NCBI GenBank assembly: GCA_030624945.1
Contig: JAUXJB010000010.1
Location: 1-16,006 of the forward strand
Source: Deltaproteobacteria bacterium
GTDB lineage: Bacteria > Myxococcota_A > UBA9160 > SZUA-336
Reading direction: 5' to 3'
Length of the DNA stretch: 16,006 nt
Shown here: one piece after another, positions 14,325 to 16,006 of the stretch
Layout: each line of letters opens with the position of its first letter
How positions within the stretch are numbered: position 1 is the stretch's first letter
Position numbers and translations under genes: made by a program
Notes under the pieces: model-generated
Told to the model about the DNA's origin: nothing
The model's database searches: none
Seen by the model: the letters and a program-made list of their open reading frames with translations, nothing else

Positions 14325-15179
14325 ATGGGTCTTCGGATCAACACCAACCTGGCGTCCCTCACCGCCCAGAAGAACCTGGGCCGGAGCCAACTCGCGTTGG
14401 AACGGTCTCTGGACAGGTTGTCGTCGGGTCTGCGCATCACGCGCGCCTCCGACGATGCGGCTGGACTGGCCATCTCCGAATCATTACGCGCGCAGATCCG
14501 CGGCCTCAAGCAGGCCGAGCGGAACGCGAACGACGGCATCTCCATCATCCAGACGGCCGAGGGCGCGCTGAACGAGATCGGCAACATCCTCATCCGTATG
14601 CGAGAGCTGGGCGTGCAGTCCTCCTCGTCGGGATCGATCTCCAACACGGAGCGATCGTTCCTCCAGAACGAGTTCAGCTCGCTGCAGTCGGAGATCACGC
14701 GGATCGCACTCTCCACGAAGTTCGGCGGTCGGACACTGCTCGACGGCTCTCTTTCGGGTGCGGGCAACTCCGTGAGCTTCCAGGTGGGGATCTTCAACAA
14801 CTCCGCCGTCGACCGGATCTCGCTCTCGATCGGGAACGCGACCTCGAGCGCGCTCAACGTGGAGGCGGGGAGCGGCGGTATCGCCATCTCGACCGCCGCC
14901 TCCGCCCAGGCGTCGCTGGGGTCGATCGACTCGGCGATCAACTCGGTCGCCTCACTCCGTGGTGACCTGGGTGCGGCGCAGAACAGACTGCAGTCGACGA
15001 TCAACGCGCTCCAATCCTCGACCGAGAACCTGTCCGCTGCGAACTCGCGAATCCGCGACGTCGACGTGGCAGCCGAGACGGCAGCGCTGGTCCGCGCTCA
15101 AGTACTGCAGCAGGCCGGCATCGCGGTTCTCGCCCAGGCCAACGTATCGTCGCAGGCCGCCCTGGCGCTCCTGACCTAG
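14325..15179 (+). CDS. fliC: flagellin (filament subunit)
   Basis: A 284-residue flagellin, exported through the flagellar type III system and polymerised into the filament. The N-terminal D0/D1 region (1 to about 140) is canonical: [38 protein letters not shown] (33-52) and [19 protein letters not shown]. The C-terminal D1/D0 region (about 190-284) includes [20 protein letters not shown] and ends QAALALLT, the usual flagellin terminus. Only some 50 residues lie between, so the surface domains D2/D3 are essentially absent. This is a minimal flagellin, and its middle is rich in Ser, Gly and Asn. The start is ATG 14325 with GGAGG eight bases upstream. A sigma-28 promoter match and a possible CsrA hairpin precede it; fliD follows after 164 bases. 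The GNAT and Gfo/Idh genes nearby might modify flagellin, but nothing shows this. Confidence 0.97.
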   Translation: MGLRINTNLASLTAQKNLGRSQLALERSLDRLSSGLRITRASDDAAGLAISESLRAQIRGLKQAERNANDGISIIQTAEGALNEIGNILIRMRELGVQSSSSGSISNTERSFLQNEFSSLQSEITRIALSTKFGGRTLLDGSLSGAGNSVSFQVGIFNNSAVDRISLSIGNATSSALNVEAGSGGIAISTAASAQASLGSIDSAINSVASLRGDLGAAQNRLQSTINALQSSTENLSAANSRIRDVDVAAETAALVRAQVLQQAGIAVLAQANVSSQAALALLT

Positions 15180-15189
15180 GAGGGAAGAA

Positions 15190-15278
15190 CCGGCGAGTCC
15201 GCCCGCTAGGCTCGCCAACGGCATAATTACGGCGAGGAGACGCGCTCTCTTCTCACCGCGTCCGCTGGCTAGCGGGCG
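15190..15278 (+). repeat. nested and competing inverted repeats between fliC and fliD
   Basis: CGCCCGCTAG (15200-15209) is exactly complementary to CTAGCGGGCG (15269-15278), a 10-bp stem enclosing 59 bases. Inside, CTCGCC (15211-15216) can pair with GGCGAG at 15231-15236 or with an identical GGCGAG at 15192-15197, so two hairpins compete for one strand. No T-run follows, so it is not a standard terminator. It could be an attenuator, an mRNA-processing or stabilising structure giving more fliC than fliD message, or chance. Confidence 0.45.
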
Positions 15279-15306
15279 CCGTCGGAGGGGTTTCCACTCT
15301 CGAGAG

Positions 15307-15336
15307 CTAAACCTCACAGAGGTTGCGCTCGAAAGG
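15307..15336 (+). promoter_or_regulatory. possible sigma-28-like promoter and hairpin at fliD
   Basis: CTAAAC (15307-15312), 16 bases, TCGAAAGG (15329-15336) is a one-mismatch-per-box version of the flagellin promoter with the same spacing. A start at about 15343 would give a leaderless fliD mRNA, although a good Shine-Dalgarno (AAAGGAGAG, 15332-15340) overlaps the second box. The same stretch holds a perfect hairpin, AACCTC-ACA-GAGGTT (15310-15324), eight bases before the Shine-Dalgarno. Which element is used is unknown. Confidence 0.3.
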
Positions 15337-15343
15337 AGAGATC

Positions 15344-16006
15344 ATGGGACTCCGTATCGGCGGCATCACCTTCTCTGGTATTTCTTCGGGATTTCCGACC
15401 GACGACATCATCGAGCAACTTCTGGAGCTCGAGCAGCGTCCCATTGACCTCCTCGAGGGGCGCAAGGAGAGCTTCGAGGAGAAGCTCGCCATCTTCCAGG
15501 ACCTGAACACGCGCACGCTCGCGCTGCGAGACGCCCTGCGCAAGCTCGACAACATGAACCTGCTGGGCACGGACCTCTCTGCCTTCGAGGAGTTCCGCCG
15601 CTTCGCCGCGAACTCGAGCGATTCGACGATCGCCACCGCGACCGCCGGACCGACCGCGACGCCTGGCAGTCTCCTGATCGAGGTCCAGCAGCTCGCCGCT
15701 CAGGAGCGGGAGATCTCGAACGGCTACTCCGCGAGAACCGCGAGTGTCGGCACGGGCACGTTCTCGATCACGGTCGGCACCGACCCGCCCACGGACATCA
15801 CGATCGACAGCTCCAACGAAACGGTGGATGGCTTCGTCGAGGCCGTCAACAGCGCCAACGCGGGAGTCACCGCCTTCGTCGTCGATGATGGAGGAGCGAG
15901 CAACCCGTTCAAGATCGTCATCGTCGGAAACACCACCGGTAAGGACTTCATCCTGGATCTCGACGCGACTGGCCTCGCTGGAGGGGAGTCCGCACTCGCA
16001 TTCACC
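15344..16006 (+). CDS. fliD: flagellar filament cap protein FliD, N-terminal part (cut by window end)
   Basis: An open frame from ATG 15344 continues through the last base, giving 221 residues. FliD forms the cap at the filament tip and guides folding of exported flagellin. The N-terminus has the family signature GISSGFPTDDIIEQLLELEQ (12-31) followed by a long amphipathic helix (about 32-68). Then comes the alanine/threonine/serine-rich turn ATAGPTATPGS leading into the LLIEVQQLAAQE strand (110-121) and beta-rich D2-type sequence (FSITVG, DDGGASNPFKIVIVG). The start is supported by AAAGGAGAG. Full FliD is usually 400-700 residues, so half or more lies outside. The first five residues (MGLRI) are the same as those of flagellin. 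Its place directly after fliC is the usual order. Confidence 0.95.
   Translation, partial: MGLRIGGITFSGISSGFPTDDIIEQLLELEQRPIDLLEGRKESFEEKLAIFQDLNTRTLALRDALRKLDNMNLLGTDLSAFEEFRRFAANSSDSTIATATAGPTATPGSLLIEVQQLAAQEREISNGYSARTASVGTGTFSITVGTDPPTDITIDSSNETVDGFVEAVNSANAGVTAFVVDDGGASNPFKIVIVGNTTGKDFILDLDATGLAGGESALAFT

Noticed and set aside
1..16006. Mobile elements, CRISPR arrays, toxin-antitoxin pairs and phage genes
   Set aside because: No transposase or integrase motifs, no regularly spaced repeats and no att-like direct repeats seen; codon use appears uniform across the window.

Overview
The window is GC-rich chromosomal DNA (roughly two-thirds G+C by eye) from a flagellated Gram-negative-type bacterium. 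Transketolase, IspG of the non-mevalonate isoprenoid pathway, an SLC13 permease carrying RCK_C domains, many PilZ/GGDEF/HDOD/Hpt signalling proteins, and sigma-28 and sigma-54 style promoters would fit a deltaproteobacterium-like lineage (Myxococcota, Bdellovibrionota, Desulfobacterota or Binatia-type). That placement is inference; no rRNA or other taxonomic marker is present. Gene density is high and several genes abut or overlap. I see no insertion sequence, integrase, tRNA, rRNA or CRISPR array.

Layout: (1) 1-649, plus strand: two tandem paralogous PilZ proteins, the first cut by the window edge. (2) 663-4662, minus strand, in transcription order: an SLC13-type permease, a small Hpt protein, a REC-GGDEF diguanylate cyclase and a PAC2-family protein. 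(3) 4789-6471, plus strand: a tight unit of a helical unknown protein, an SDR oxidoreductase and a nucleoside 2-deoxyribosyltransferase-like protein. (4) 6475-8849, minus: a small membrane protein downstream of transketolase. (5) 9036-10493, plus: an HDOD protein with a degenerate GGDEF domain. (6) 10530-10787, minus: a small unknown gene. (7) 11088-12017, plus: a Gfo/Idh/MocA-like protein behind a good sigma-54 promoter match, overlapping the stop codon of the convergent ispG (12014-13147, minus). (8) 13203-14177, minus: a GNAT acetyltransferase, divergent from the flagellin gene fliC (14325-15179). fliC is followed by the filament-cap gene fliD, which runs off the right edge.

Two themes connect the genes. 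One is c-di-GMP and motility: two PilZ receptors, one diguanylate cyclase with intact GGEEF and inhibitory I-site, one HDOD/degenerate-GGDEF protein, an Hpt phosphotransfer protein, and the filament genes. The other is a shared promoter-like pattern. I found three CTAAAG boxes and each is followed after exactly 16 bases by CCGA: before the second PilZ gene, before fliC, and at the start of the GNAT gene on the other strand. A variant (CTAAAC-N16-TCGA) lies just before fliD. The spacing is one base longer than the E. coli FliA consensus, so this looks like the sigma-28 promoter of this organism and would place a PilZ gene, and perhaps the acetyltransferase, in the late flagellar regulon. The fliC leader also holds a short hairpin with GGA in its loop upstream of a GGA-containing Shine-Dalgarno sequence, the usual layout of a CsrA target. 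I do not see a clearly new multi-gene system; the promoter set and the post-transcriptional signals around fliC-fliD are the most interesting content.
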